64,000 nt of DNA, taken from NCBI RefSeq assembly GCF_001425205.1, contig NZ_LMDW01000016.1, positions 186,001-250,000 of the forward strand, written 5' to 3'. Positions 1 to 7,591 of the stretch are shown here, piece by piece. This stretch comes from Variovorax sp. Root411 (GTDB taxonomy: Bacteria; Pseudomonadota; Gammaproteobacteria; Burkholderiales; Burkholderiaceae_C). The stretch's first letter is position 1, and every line of letters begins with the position of its first letter. The position numbers and the translations under genes were made by a program. Below the pieces are notes generated by a model. That model did not search any database and had not been told where the DNA came from. It saw only the letters and a program-made list of their open reading frames with translations.

Positions 1-342
1 CACCAGTTGCACGATGTTGAGCAGCACCGGCAACCGTGCGAAGGCGCTGCCGTAGGTGGCGTGCATCAGGCCGGCGCTGGCGAGGCCGCTCTCGCAGCCC
101 AGCCGCGCGGTCCAGGCCAGCAGGCCGGCGCCGACGCAGGAGCCGAGCACGATGGCAATGGCCGCGTCGCGCGTGCCCACGGCCGGCACCAGGTAGGCGC
201 CGATCTGCATCACCAGCAGGCCCACGCCGAGGCTGAACCAGAGCGAGGCGTGGTCGTGCCAGCCGAACACGCGCCGGGATGCGGGCAGCGGCGTCAGCGC
301 CTCGTTGGCGCCAGGAGCAGTGTCGTCGTCATCGTTTGCCAT
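1..342 (-). CDS. cytX: CytX-type hydroxymethylpyrimidine transporter (N-terminal part)
   Basis: The first 114 codons of a membrane transporter whose gene runs off the left edge of the window. After a short acidic N-terminus comes the segment ASRRVFGWHDHASLWFSLG, then two hydrophobic stretches (about residues 33-55 and 62-80), which resembles the start of NCS1-family CytX proteins. CytX is thought to import the thiamine precursor hydroxymethylpyrimidine across the inner membrane. The start is the ATG at 342; another ATG at 346 runs into a stop after five codons. A TPP riboswitch lies upstream and supports a thiamine-related role. The rest of the protein, and any thi genes after it, are outside the window. 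The family call is good; the exact substrate is inferred. Confidence 0.75.
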   Translation of the reverse strand, partial: MANDDDDTAPGANEALTPLPASRRVFGWHDHASLWFSLGVGLLVMQIGAYLVPAVGTRDAAIAIVLGSCVGAGLLAWTARLGCESGLASAGLMHATYGSAFARLPVLLNIVQLV

Positions 343-429
343 CCATTTGCTCCAGTGCAAAAGGTTTGGCAGGTGGGCGGGGCCCGAGCGGCGCAGCCGT
401 CACGCGAGAGAACGTGAGAGGCCACCGGA

Positions 430-556
430 CCAGCTTCCCTGCGCGAGGATTGCCTCGAGCCCGCGCCGTTGGAAACGACGCGGGCCCCCGGTGAAACCAC
501 CGGACAGGTTCAAAGGGACTTTCTCAGCCGGACGGCAAGCCGCCCAGCACCCCTAG
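430..556 (-). promoter_or_regulatory. TPP riboswitch (THI element)
   Basis: Read on the minus strand, the segment begins TAGGGGTGC, then has GGCTGAGA (522-529), CCCTTTGAACCTG (the GAACCTG core is at 505-511) and ends with GCGCAGGGAAGC (core 435-444). These are the conserved blocks of the thiamine pyrophosphate aptamer in the right order and spacing. A variable hairpin rich in GGCCCGCG sits between them. The aptamer ends about 90 bases before the cytX start. The leader between them (about 399-419) can form a small hairpin with CTCACG/CGTGAG arms that could serve as the expression platform; that part is a guess. Confidence 0.93.
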
Positions 557-683
557 CAATTGCGCCGTGGCGAACCGCGGCGCAGCGCGGAGTTTATCCG
601 CTGCCGGGAAGCCCTCGACGACGGGCGTGCCATTCCAGGGGGTAAACCCGAGGAGCGCACCTTCATCGGCGAGTACCAGGCGC
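557..683. other. Gap between ferredoxin reductase gene and the riboswitch, no gene seen
   Basis: Together with the riboswitch and the cytX leader, this closes a gene-free stretch of about 340 bases (343-683). I see no convincing gene here. A minus-strand frame stays open through it, but its third-position GC is clearly lower than in the neighbouring genes. The promoter for the riboswitch transcript should lie here; I could not place a convincing pair of promoter hexamers. Confidence 0.5.
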
Positions 684-1715
684 TTATGCCGGGCGCGAAG
701 CAGCCACGCCGAGCAGCTCGTGCAGCCGCGTGCTGGTGGTCGTGTACTGCAGCGGCACGGCCTTGCCCGGGAAGACGATGGCGGTGGCGCCCCAGGCCGC
801 CAGCGTGGCTTCGTGGAAGCCGCAGACGATGAGCTTCTTCTTGCCCGGGTAGGTGTTGATGTCGCCCACCGCGAAAACGCCGCGTTCGCGGGTTTCGTAC
901 TTCTCGGTGTTGACGGGCACCTGCTTGCGTTCGAGCTCCAGTCCCCAGTCGGCGATGGGGCCGAGACGCGGGGAAATGCCGAGGCAGGCGACCAGCGCGT
1001 CAAGCGGCAGGTCGACGGTCGTTGCGTCGGGCGTGGTGATCTGCAATTGCTTGCCGTCGAAGGCGGTCGGCTGGCCGACCTGGAAGGCGAGCTTGCCCGC
1101 GGCCACGAGGGCGCGCATCGAGGCGATGGTGGCTTCGTCGGCCTGGAAGCCGTCGCGGCGATGGACCAGCGTGGCGTGCTTCGCGATGGCCGTGAGCGCA
1201 ATGGCAGTTTCCAGCGCGATGTCATCGCCGCCATTGACCACCACGGTCTGTCCCGCAAAGCGGTCCAGCGATTCGGGGTGATAGAAGAGAGACGTGCCTT
1301 CGAACTGCGCAATGCCTTCGAGCGCGATGTGCTTGGGCACGAAAGCGCCGACACCGGCCGCAATGAACACCGTCTTTGCCAGGAAGGCCTTGCCGGCCGA
1401 GGTCGTCAGCAGCAGGCGCCCGTCATCCTGGCGCGCGAGCGTGGCGACCTGCTCGCCGAAATGAAACTGCGGCTTGAATGGCGCCACCTGCTGCAGCAGC
1501 GATTGCGCCAGATCGCGCCCGCTGGTCGCGGGCGTGCCGGGAATGTCGTAGATCGGCTTGTCGCCATAGAGCGCCACGCACTGGCCGCCCGCGGCGGACA
1601 GCGCATCGACGATCTGGCAGGAGATCTCGAGCAGGCCGAGCTGGAAGGCCTGGAACAGCCCGACCGGACCGGCGCCGATGATGAGCGCGTCGGTTTCGAT
1701 CGGAGCGGCTTGCAT
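684..1715 (-). CDS. Ferredoxin--NADP reductase, thioredoxin-reductase-like type
   Basis: A 343-residue flavoprotein that should pass electrons between NADPH and ferredoxin in the cytoplasm. The N-terminal FAD-binding motif GAGPVG lies at residues 14-19. A second nucleotide-binding stretch with GGDDIA near residue 160 is the NADPH site, and GVFAVGDIN near residue 280 is the usual C-terminal FAD contact. No redox-active CXXC pair of thioredoxin reductase is present, which fits the TrxR-like ferredoxin-NADP reductase family. The start lies 2 bases after the stop of the ferredoxin gene, so the two are co-transcribed. Their position after the cys genes suggests that they feed electrons to sulfite reductase CysI, although no coupling is shown directly. 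Confidence 0.88.
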   Translation of the reverse strand: MQAAPIETDALIIGAGPVGLFQAFQLGLLEISCQIVDALSAAGGQCVALYGDKPIYDIPGTPATSGRDLAQSLLQQVAPFKPQFHFGEQVATLARQDDGRLLLTTSAGKAFLAKTVFIAAGVGAFVPKHIALEGIAQFEGTSLFYHPESLDRFAGQTVVVNGGDDIALETAIALTAIAKHATLVHRRDGFQADEATIASMRALVAAGKLAFQVGQPTAFDGKQLQITTPDATTVDLPLDALVACLGISPRLGPIADWGLELERKQVPVNTEKYETRERGVFAVGDINTYPGKKKLIVCGFHEATLAAWGATAIVFPGKAVPLQYTTTSTRLHELLGVAASRPA

Positions 1716-1717
1716 GC

Positions 1718-2047
1718 TCAGCGCACCAGCTCCCCGACCTTGTCGGTCTTGTCTTTCCAGTCGTCGGCATCAGGCAGCGCCGGCTTGCGCTTGGTGATGC
1801 TCTTCCAGCCGTCGGCCAGGGCCAGCTCGGCGTTGATCTTGATGAAGGCGATCTGGTTGGCCGGCAGGTCTTCCTCGGCGTAGATCGCGTTGACCGGGCA
1901 CTCGGGGATGCAGACCGCGCAGTCGATGCATTCGTCCGGGTCGATCACCAGCATGTTGGGACCTTCGCGGAAGCAGTCGACGGGGCAAACGTCCACGCAG
2001 TCGGTGTATTTGCAGCGGATGCAGGCTTCGGAGACGACGTGGGTCAT
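1718..2047 (-). CDS. fdxA: 7Fe ferredoxin FdxA
   Basis: A 109-residue ferredoxin with two iron-sulfur clusters. Cysteines 9, 17 and 50 fit the 3Fe-4S site and cysteines 21, 40, 43 and 46 the 4Fe-4S site, with the same spacing as the well-studied Azotobacter-type ferredoxin I family. The C-terminal half lacks cysteine and is charged, as usual in this family. It lies between cysN (41 bases upstream) and the ferredoxin-NADP reductase (2 bases downstream), so it is probably the electron carrier of that pair. Soluble and cytoplasmic. The sequence GGGGTTTTCCCC just before it (about 2072-2083) is a short stem without a T-run and is not a convincing terminator. Confidence 0.95.
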   Translation of the reverse strand: MTHVVSEACIRCKYTDCVDVCPVDCFREGPNMLVIDPDECIDCAVCIPECPVNAIYAEEDLPANQIAFIKINAELALADGWKSITKRKPALPDADDWKDKTDKVGELVR

Positions 2048-2088
2048 TTGTCTTTTAACGTCAGTTTGATCGGGGAAAACCCCTGATT

Positions 2089-3429
2089 TTAGGCCCTTGC
2101 GGCGGCAGGCTGCACGAGCACGGCGGCAGCGGTCTTGTGGGAGGCCGTATCGACCAGCACCAGCGAGCCCAGGGCGCGCGATTGAGTGAAGGGCAGCACG
2201 GCCAGCGGCTGCTGCAGCGCGAGCACCACGTCACCGATGGCGTTGGCCTCCAGCTGCGTTGCCGGCTCCGATTCGAGCGTCGTGATGTTCACGCGGTCGA
2301 CGATGCGCGCCACTTTGGCCTTGACCCAGCGGTGGCCCTGCAGCGCCCAGTACACGCGGCCCGCGACCAGCGGCTCGTCGTCGAGCCAGGCCACGGTGGC
2401 GGTGATCTCGCGCACCGGCTCGAAGGCCTCGGGCGCCAGCAGCCAGTCGCCGCGCGACACGTCGACCTCGCGGTCGAGCACGATGCCGGCGCTGTGGCCC
2501 GCATGCACCGACTTCGGCTGGCGCGTATGGCTCAGCACCTGTGCGACCGTGGCGGTCTGGTTGCTCGGCAGCACGGTCACGCGCTGGCCGGGTTCCACAT
2601 GGCCCGAGGCGACGCGGCCCCAGAACACGCGGCGGCCTTGCGAGGTGTCGGCGGAGGCTGAGAACTTCTCGACCCACTGCACCGGAAAGGCGAAAGGCAC
2701 GGCCTCGTCCTGCGCCGTCACGGGCAGTTCCTCGAGCAGCTCCAGCAGGCTCGGACCTTCGTAGCCGACCCAGTCGGCATGGCGCGTGGCCACGTTCCAG
2801 CCCTTGAGCGCGGAGATCGGCACGATGGCTGCGACCTGCACGCCGGCTGCCTCGGCAAAGGCGTTCAGCGCGGCCGAGATGCGCTCGAAGGCGAGGCCGG
2901 CGTCGTCGATGGCGTCGAGCTTGTTGACCGCGAACACGATCGACTGAACGCGCAGCAGGTGGCACAGCAGGGAGTGGCGGCGCGTCTGCGGCAGCAGCTC
3001 GCGCTTGACGACGGTGCCGTCTTCCACTTCGGCGGCCCAGGCCAGCTTGGTCGCATCGACCAGCACCACGGCGGCATCGGCGGCCGAGGCGGCCGTGACC
3101 ATGTTGCGCGTGTACTGCTCATGGCCCGGCGCGTCGCCGATGATGAACTTGCGCTTGGCGGTCGAGAAGTAGCGGTAGGCCACGTCGATCGTGATGCCCT
3201 GTTCGCGCTCGGCCGAGAGGCCGTCGGTCAGCAGGGCGAGGTCGGTTTCGCCGCCGCGCTGCACGCCGGCGAGCTGGTCCTGCAGCACGGTCTTGCTGTC
3301 GACCAGCAGGCGGCCGATGAGTGTGCTCTTGCCGTCATCGACCGAGCCGCAGGTGATGAAGCGCAGGGCGGTACCGGTGTCGCCGTGAGCGGCAAGTTCT
3401 TGGGGGGAGGCTGTCGTCGTCGCGCTCAT
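2089..3429 (-). CDS. cysN: Sulfate adenylyltransferase subunit 1 (GTPase)
   Basis: The GTPase subunit of ATP sulfurylase, 446 residues. With CysD it makes adenosine 5'-phosphosulfate from ATP and sulfate, using GTP hydrolysis to drive the reaction. The translation-factor-type GTPase motifs are present: GSVDDGKST at residues 28-36, DAPGHEQ near residue 105 and NKLD near residue 165. The ATG at 3429 was chosen because it overlaps the cysD stop (ATGA), which is standard for this pair. An in-frame extension upstream would run antisense-like into cysD and is not coding. The protein ends after the elongation-factor-like domains and has no fused CysC kinase domain, so APS kinase must be encoded elsewhere. 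Confidence 0.96.
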   Translation of the reverse strand: MSATTTASPQELAAHGDTGTALRFITCGSVDDGKSTLIGRLLVDSKTVLQDQLAGVQRGGETDLALLTDGLSAEREQGITIDVAYRYFSTAKRKFIIGDAPGHEQYTRNMVTAASAADAAVVLVDATKLAWAAEVEDGTVVKRELLPQTRRHSLLCHLLRVQSIVFAVNKLDAIDDAGLAFERISAALNAFAEAAGVQVAAIVPISALKGWNVATRHADWVGYEGPSLLELLEELPVTAQDEAVPFAFPVQWVEKFSASADTSQGRRVFWGRVASGHVEPGQRVTVLPSNQTATVAQVLSHTRQPKSVHAGHSAGIVLDREVDVSRGDWLLAPEAFEPVREITATVAWLDDEPLVAGRVYWALQGHRWVKAKVARIVDRVNITTLESEPATQLEANAIGDVVLALQQPLAVLPFTQSRALGSLVLVDTASHKTAAAVLVQPAAARA

Positions 3430-4382
3430 CAGAAGTAACCGTCTTTCTTGCGTTTTTCCATCGAAGCTTCGGATGTCATGTCGTCCATCCGGGTCGCGCC
3501 GCGTTCGCTCACGTCGACCGACAGGGTTTCGAGCACCACGTCGCCCGCATCGGCCGCGAGGCTCTCGACCGGGCAGGTGGTCGTGATGTCGCCCACGGTG
3601 CGGAAGCGCACGTCGCGCACCTGCACGGTTTCGCCGTCGCGCGCAGGGGTCAGCCCGGTCACCGGCACCAGCAGGCCGCGGCGCTCGACCACTTCGCGCT
3701 TGTGCGTGTAGTAGATCGACGGCAGGCCGACGTGTTCGCGCTCGATGTATTGCCACACGTCGAGCTCGGTCCAGTTCGAGATCGGGAACACGCGGAAGTG
3801 CTCGCCGGGAGCGAGGCGCGTGTTGAACAGCGTCCACAGCTCGGGGCGCTGGTCCTTGGGCTGCCATTGGCCGAAGGAATCGCGGTGCGAAAAGATGCGC
3901 TCCTTGGCGCGGGCCTTTTCCTCGTCGCGACGGGCGCCGCCGATCAGCGCGTCGAAGCGGAATTCCTCGATGGCTTCGAGCAGCGTCACCGACTGGTGCG
4001 CATTGCGCGATTCACCGGGGTGCGCGAGGCGCACGGTGCCGCGCTTCATCGAGTCTTCGACGCTGCGCACGATGAGTTCGGCGCCCAGCTCCTTCGCACG
4101 CTGGTCGCGGTAGTCGGTCACTTCGGGGAAGTTGTGGCCGGTGTCGATCATCAGCAGCGGGTAGGGAATGCGGCCGGCGCCGAAGGCCTTTTCCGCGCAC
4201 TTCAGCAGCACCAGCGAATCCTTGCCGCCCGAGAACAGCAGGGTTGGACGCTCGAAGGCGGCCGCGACCTCGCGCAGGATGAAGACGGTTTCTTCCTCGA
4301 GTGCATCGAGGTGCGTGTTGGACAGGCGCGCGGGAGAGTGCATGGGCGGCTGCAGCAGTTCGGTTTCGGTACGGGCGTTCAT
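3429..4382 (-). CDS. cysD: Sulfate adenylyltransferase subunit 2
   Basis: The catalytic subunit of ATP sulfurylase, 317 residues, partner of CysN. The ATP-binding PP-loop SGGKDS is at residues 51-56. Typical family stretches such as IDTGHNFPEV, GGARRDEEKARAKERIFS and FPISNWTELDVWQYI follow in order. The C-terminus has the family ending EKRKKDGYF. The ATG at 4382 gives the normal family length; an upstream in-frame ATG at 4508 would overlap cysH and adds a low-quality leader. The stop overlaps the cysN start by 4 bases, so the two subunits are probably made in equal amounts by translational coupling. Confidence 0.97.
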   Translation of the reverse strand: MNARTETELLQPPMHSPARLSNTHLDALEEETVFILREVAAAFERPTLLFSGGKDSLVLLKCAEKAFGAGRIPYPLLMIDTGHNFPEVTDYRDQRAKELGAELIVRSVEDSMKRGTVRLAHPGESRNAHQSVTLLEAIEEFRFDALIGGARRDEEKARAKERIFSHRDSFGQWQPKDQRPELWTLFNTRLAPGEHFRVFPISNWTELDVWQYIEREHVGLPSIYYTHKREVVERRGLLVPVTGLTPARDGETVQVRDVRFRTVGDITTTCPVESLAADAGDVVLETLSVDVSERGATRMDDMTSEASMEKRKKDGYF

Positions 4383-4425
4383 CGGAGAGGGTGCTGGATG
4401 CGGTGAATCGGAGAGACCTTGGCGC

Positions 4426-5046
4426 TCAGTGCGCAAGATGCAATCCGCACTCGCGGTTGTCTTCGCCCTTGGTGGGGTCCACGTAGTCGAAGTTGTTCGG
4501 CAGGCCATGTGCCTCGCAGTATTCGTACAGCTCCTTGGACGACCAGTGCAGCAGCGGCGCGACCTTGATCAGGCCGTCCGGATTGACGCTGACCGGGTCC
4601 ATCTGCGCGCGAACGGCCGTGTCGGTGGCCCGCAGCGCGGTGAACCAGACCTTGGGCGCCGTCTCGCGCAGCGCGCGGGCAAAGGGCTCCAGCTTCACCT
4701 CTTCGGTGAAGGCGGCATGGCGCGGATCGTCGAGCGCCGGGGTCGGGCCCTCCACCGCTTCGCGGTGGGCACGCGAGCGGCGCGGCAGGTAGATGTGCAG
4801 ATCCAGGCCCAGTTGCTTCGTCACTTCGTCGGCAAAGCGGTAGGTGGCCTCGGTGTTGTAGCCGTTGTCCATCCAGACCACGGGAACGTCGCGCTTGGCG
4901 CGCGTGACCATGTGCAGGATCACGGCCTCGAAAGGGCGGAAGTTGGTAGTGATGATCGCGCTCTGGCCCAGGCCGATGGCCCAGTCCACCAGGCCCTCGG
5001 CGTTGCGGCCGAGTTCGGCGTTGATTTTGGTGAGGTCCATGCTCAT
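4426..5046 (-). CDS. cysH: Phosphoadenosine phosphosulfate reductase family protein
   Basis: A 206-residue PAPS/APS reductase-family enzyme that reduces activated sulfate to sulfite. The active-site ending RECGLH (Cys200) is present; the only other cysteine is Cys177. APS reductases carry a Cys-Cys and CXXC set for a 4Fe-4S cluster, and none of these cysteines exist here, so by motif this is the PAPS type. It is somewhat shorter than the E. coli enzyme. PAPS as substrate requires an APS kinase, and no cysC is seen in this window. The ATG at 5046 starts MSMDLTKIN; a second ATG two codons later is also possible. It lies 20 bases after the DUF934 gene and 43 before cysD. Confidence 0.9.
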   Translation of the reverse strand: MSMDLTKINAELGRNAEGLVDWAIGLGQSAIITTNFRPFEAVILHMVTRAKRDVPVVWMDNGYNTEATYRFADEVTKQLGLDLHIYLPRRSRAHREAVEGPTPALDDPRHAAFTEEVKLEPFARALRETAPKVWFTALRATDTAVRAQMDPVSVNPDGLIKVAPLLHWSSKELYEYCEAHGLPNNFDYVDPTKGEDNRECGLHLAH

Positions 5047-5066
5047 GGCTGAAGGTCCCTTGGGGC

Positions 5067-5462
5067 TCAGGTGCCGGCCACGAAGTGCGGCGCGGTCTTC
5101 ACCGCATCGCCTTGGTAGAACGCGGCGAAACGGTCGAACTGGCGCTGCGCGTCGGAGGCGTCCACGCCTTCCTTCAGCACAGCGCTGGAGAAGCCGGTGC
5201 GTTCCATCTGTACCAACTGGTCGATCAGCACGTCGCCGGTGGCGCGGATGTCGCCCTTGAAACCCAGGCGGCGGCGCAACAAGAAGGCCTGGCTGTAGGC
5301 GCGGCCGTCGGTGAACTTCGGAAAGTTCAGGTCGATGCGCTCGATGTCTTCCAGGCACACCTCGATGGCGAGCGGGTCTGCGTCGTTCGGCAACTGCAGC
5401 ACTTTCGGGTCGCCGTCGTCCACATGTTCTTCGGCGGCCAGGATGTTCAGGTTCTTTTTCAT
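5067..5462 (-). CDS. DUF934 family protein, sulfite-reduction associated
   Basis: A 131-residue soluble protein of the DUF934 family (PF06073). The recognisable family core is in the second half: FTDGRAYSQAFLLRRRLGFK, then RATGDVLIDQLVQMERTGF. It contains a single cysteine and no membrane segment or signal peptide. In many proteobacteria this family sits directly next to cysI and cysH, as it does here (55 bases after cysI, 20 before cysH). It is therefore believed to help sulfite reductase or siroheme loading, but its biochemical role is not settled. The name is confident; the function is not. Confidence 0.9.
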   Translation of the reverse strand: MKKNLNILAAEEHVDDGDPKVLQLPNDADPLAIEVCLEDIERIDLNFPKFTDGRAYSQAFLLRRRLGFKGDIRATGDVLIDQLVQMERTGFSSAVLKEGVDASDAQRQFDRFAAFYQGDAVKTAPHFVAGT

Positions 5463-5517
5463 TCGGAAACCTCCGCGCTACGCGCTACGGTATTCGCCTT
5501 GGGAGCGGCCCGGCGGC

Positions 5518-7323
5518 TCATGCTGCTTCCTCCACCTTGAAACGCGCACCGTTGGCCGCGGCCTTGAACGGGTCATGGCCCACGCGGCGCAGCGTATCGA
5601 TGAAGTTCTCGCCGCTCTCGCGGGTGTCGCGGTACGCGGTGAGCACGGCCTCGATCACGCCCGGCACTTCGGCCGCCGAGAACGAGGGGCCGACCGCCTT
5701 GCCGGCCTGCGGCGTTCCGCTGAGCGCGGAGCCGTCGGAGCCACCGAGGGTGACCTGGTACCACTCCTTGCCGTCCTTGTCGACGCCGAGGATGCCGATG
5801 TGGCCGCTGTGGTGGTGGCCGCACGAGTTGATGCAGCCGCTGATGTGCAGGTCGATCTCGCCCAGGTCGTCGAGCTCGTCGAGGTCTTGATAACGCTCGG
5901 TGATCGCTTCGGCGATGGGGATGGAGCGCGCATTGGCCAGCGCGCAGAAGTCGCCGCCGGGGCAGGCGATCATGTCGGTCAGCAGGTGCACGTTGGCGCT
6001 GGCGAAGCCGGCGGCGCGGGCGGCGAGCCACAGCGCGTGCAGGTCTTCTGCATGCACCCAGGGCAGGACCACGTTCTGGTCGTGCGTCACGCGGGCTTCG
6101 CCGGCCGAGAATCGGTCGGCCAATTGCGCGAGCGTGTCGAGCTGGTCGGCCGACGCATCGCCGGGCGCCTGCTTCAGGCGCTTGAACGACAGCGTGACGG
6201 CGCGCAGCGCGGGGTTCTTGTGCGGCGCCACGTTGCGCGCCAGCCAGCGGGCGAACATGACGTCGTCGGCGGCCTGGGCGCGCAGCTCGGCGTCGGTCTT
6301 CTCGGCGCTTTGCACCACGCGGGTGGCGAGCGTCGGCGGCACGAAAGAGGCGGCCACGCGGTCGAACTCTTCCTGCGTGATGGTGTGCGGCGCGCCGTCG
6401 TGCTCGAGGATCTGCTTGTACTCGGCGTCGACGTCGTCGATGTAGCGCTGGCCTTCGGCCTTCACCAGGATCTTGATGCGCGCCTTGTAGATGTTGTCGC
6501 GGCGGCCATAGCGGTTGTACACACGAATCACCGCTTCGAGGTAATTCATGATCTGCTGCCACGGCAGGAACTCGCGCAGCACGGTGCCGACGATGGGCGT
6601 GCGGCCCATGCCGCCGCCCACCTGCACGCGGAAGCCCACATCGCCAGGGGCGATGTTCTGTGATGCATCGCCGGCTTCGTGTTTCACGAGGTGCAGGCCC
6701 ACGTCGTGCCAGCCGGTGGCGGCGCGGTCTTCGGTGGCGCCGGTGATGGCAATCTTGAACTTGCGCGGCAGGAACGCGAACTCGGGGTGCAGCGTGCTCC
6801 ACTGGCGCATGATTTCCGCGTAGGGGCGCGGATCGGCGATTTCGTCGATGGCGATGCCGGCGCGCTCGTCGCTCGTGATGTTGCGGATGCAGTTGCCGCT
6901 GGTCTGGATGCCGTGCATGTCGACCGAGGCCAGCAGGTCCATCACGTCGGCCGACTTGGCGAGCGGAATCCAGTTGTACTGGACGTTTTGGCGCGTCGAG
7001 AAGTGGGCGTAGTGGGTCGGGAGCTTGTGGCTGCCGAGCAGGCCCTGCGTCTCGATGGCCTTCTTGTAGACCTCGGCTTCGGGCTCGTCGTATTCGCGGG
7101 CGATTTTTGCCAACACGCGCAGCTGGCGGCTCGACAGCTCGCCGTAGGGCACGGCCACGCGCAGCATGGGGGCGTAGCGCTGGACGTACCAGCCGTTTTG
7201 CAGCCGCAGGGGGCGGAACTCGTCCTCGTGAAGGCGGCCCTTTTGCCAGCGCTCGAGCTGGTCTCGGAATTGGGCGGCTCGTTGATGAACGAACTGTCGG
7301 TCGAATTCTGTGTATTGGTACAT
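5518..7323 (-). CDS. cysI: Assimilatory sulfite reductase hemoprotein (nitrite/sulfite reductase family)
   Basis: A 601-residue enzyme that reduces sulfite to sulfide with six electrons, using a 4Fe-4S cluster joined to siroheme. The cluster ligands are Cys454 and Cys460 (CPGGDFC) and Cys497 and Cys501 (CINSCGHH). The two nitrite/sulfite reductase repeats, with ferredoxin-like half domains, are visible; an N-terminal THYAHFSTRQNVQYNW stretch is typical. No flavoprotein subunit CysJ is encoded in the window, so the electrons may come from the FdxA and ferredoxin-NADP reductase encoded 3.5 kb downstream. It is the first gene of the cys block, with candidate LysR-type operator sites upstream. 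Confidence 0.95.
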   Translation of the reverse strand: MYQYTEFDRQFVHQRAAQFRDQLERWQKGRLHEDEFRPLRLQNGWYVQRYAPMLRVAVPYGELSSRQLRVLAKIAREYDEPEAEVYKKAIETQGLLGSHKLPTHYAHFSTRQNVQYNWIPLAKSADVMDLLASVDMHGIQTSGNCIRNITSDERAGIAIDEIADPRPYAEIMRQWSTLHPEFAFLPRKFKIAITGATEDRAATGWHDVGLHLVKHEAGDASQNIAPGDVGFRVQVGGGMGRTPIVGTVLREFLPWQQIMNYLEAVIRVYNRYGRRDNIYKARIKILVKAEGQRYIDDVDAEYKQILEHDGAPHTITQEEFDRVAASFVPPTLATRVVQSAEKTDAELRAQAADDVMFARWLARNVAPHKNPALRAVTLSFKRLKQAPGDASADQLDTLAQLADRFSAGEARVTHDQNVVLPWVHAEDLHALWLAARAAGFASANVHLLTDMIACPGGDFCALANARSIPIAEAITERYQDLDELDDLGEIDLHISGCINSCGHHHSGHIGILGVDKDGKEWYQVTLGGSDGSALSGTPQAGKAVGPSFSAAEVPGVIEAVLTAYRDTRESGENFIDTLRRVGHDPFKAAANGARFKVEEAA

Positions 7324-7422
7324 CGTGCGTGTGTCTTGAAGTGCAGTGCGTCCATCGCCCCAGCAAGAAGCCGAGATTCTGAAAGCCAGCCTTATGGAAA
7401 CAAACTATTTTTTGGTGCGCGC

Positions 7423-7493
7423 CTTATGCGGATAAGCTTATTCACCAGCATCCATGCGGGTTGCGGGGCGGTTGGATGCTTATTCCGGATAAG
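7423..7493 (-). promoter_or_regulatory. Candidate LysR-type operator sites upstream of cysI
   Basis: Two AT-rich inverted repeats stand out in the 268-base gap before cysI: CTTATGCGGATAAG (7423-7436) and CTTATTCCGGATAAG (7479-7493). The second has the T-N11-A layout typical of LysR-family sites; the first is one base shorter. A third palindrome, ATAAGCTTAT (7432-7441), overlaps the first, and a half site GGATAAG follows at about 7519. They lie about 100 and 156 bases upstream of the cysI start, a place where CysB- or Cbl-like activators bind in other bacteria. The repeats are seen directly; the regulator is inferred. Confidence 0.5.
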
Positions 7494-7591
7494 GGCGCCG
7501 GTGTCCTGCACGGGCAAGGATAAGCCCCGCGGCGAGGCCGGGATATCCGTGGGCCTGTTTTCCTCTTCGTTTTGGAAGAGGGTGTAGTGCT

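Noticed and set aside
557..683. Coding-like minus-strand frame after the ferredoxin reductase gene, reading LVLADEGALLGFTPWNG
   Set aside because: Third-position GC is about 70 percent, below true genes here, there is no start with a ribosome site, and the frame runs into the TPP riboswitch.
2068..2085. GGGGTTTTCCCC stem between cysN and fdxA as a terminator
   Set aside because: The stem has only four pairs and no T-run; it would not separate fdxA from the cys genes.
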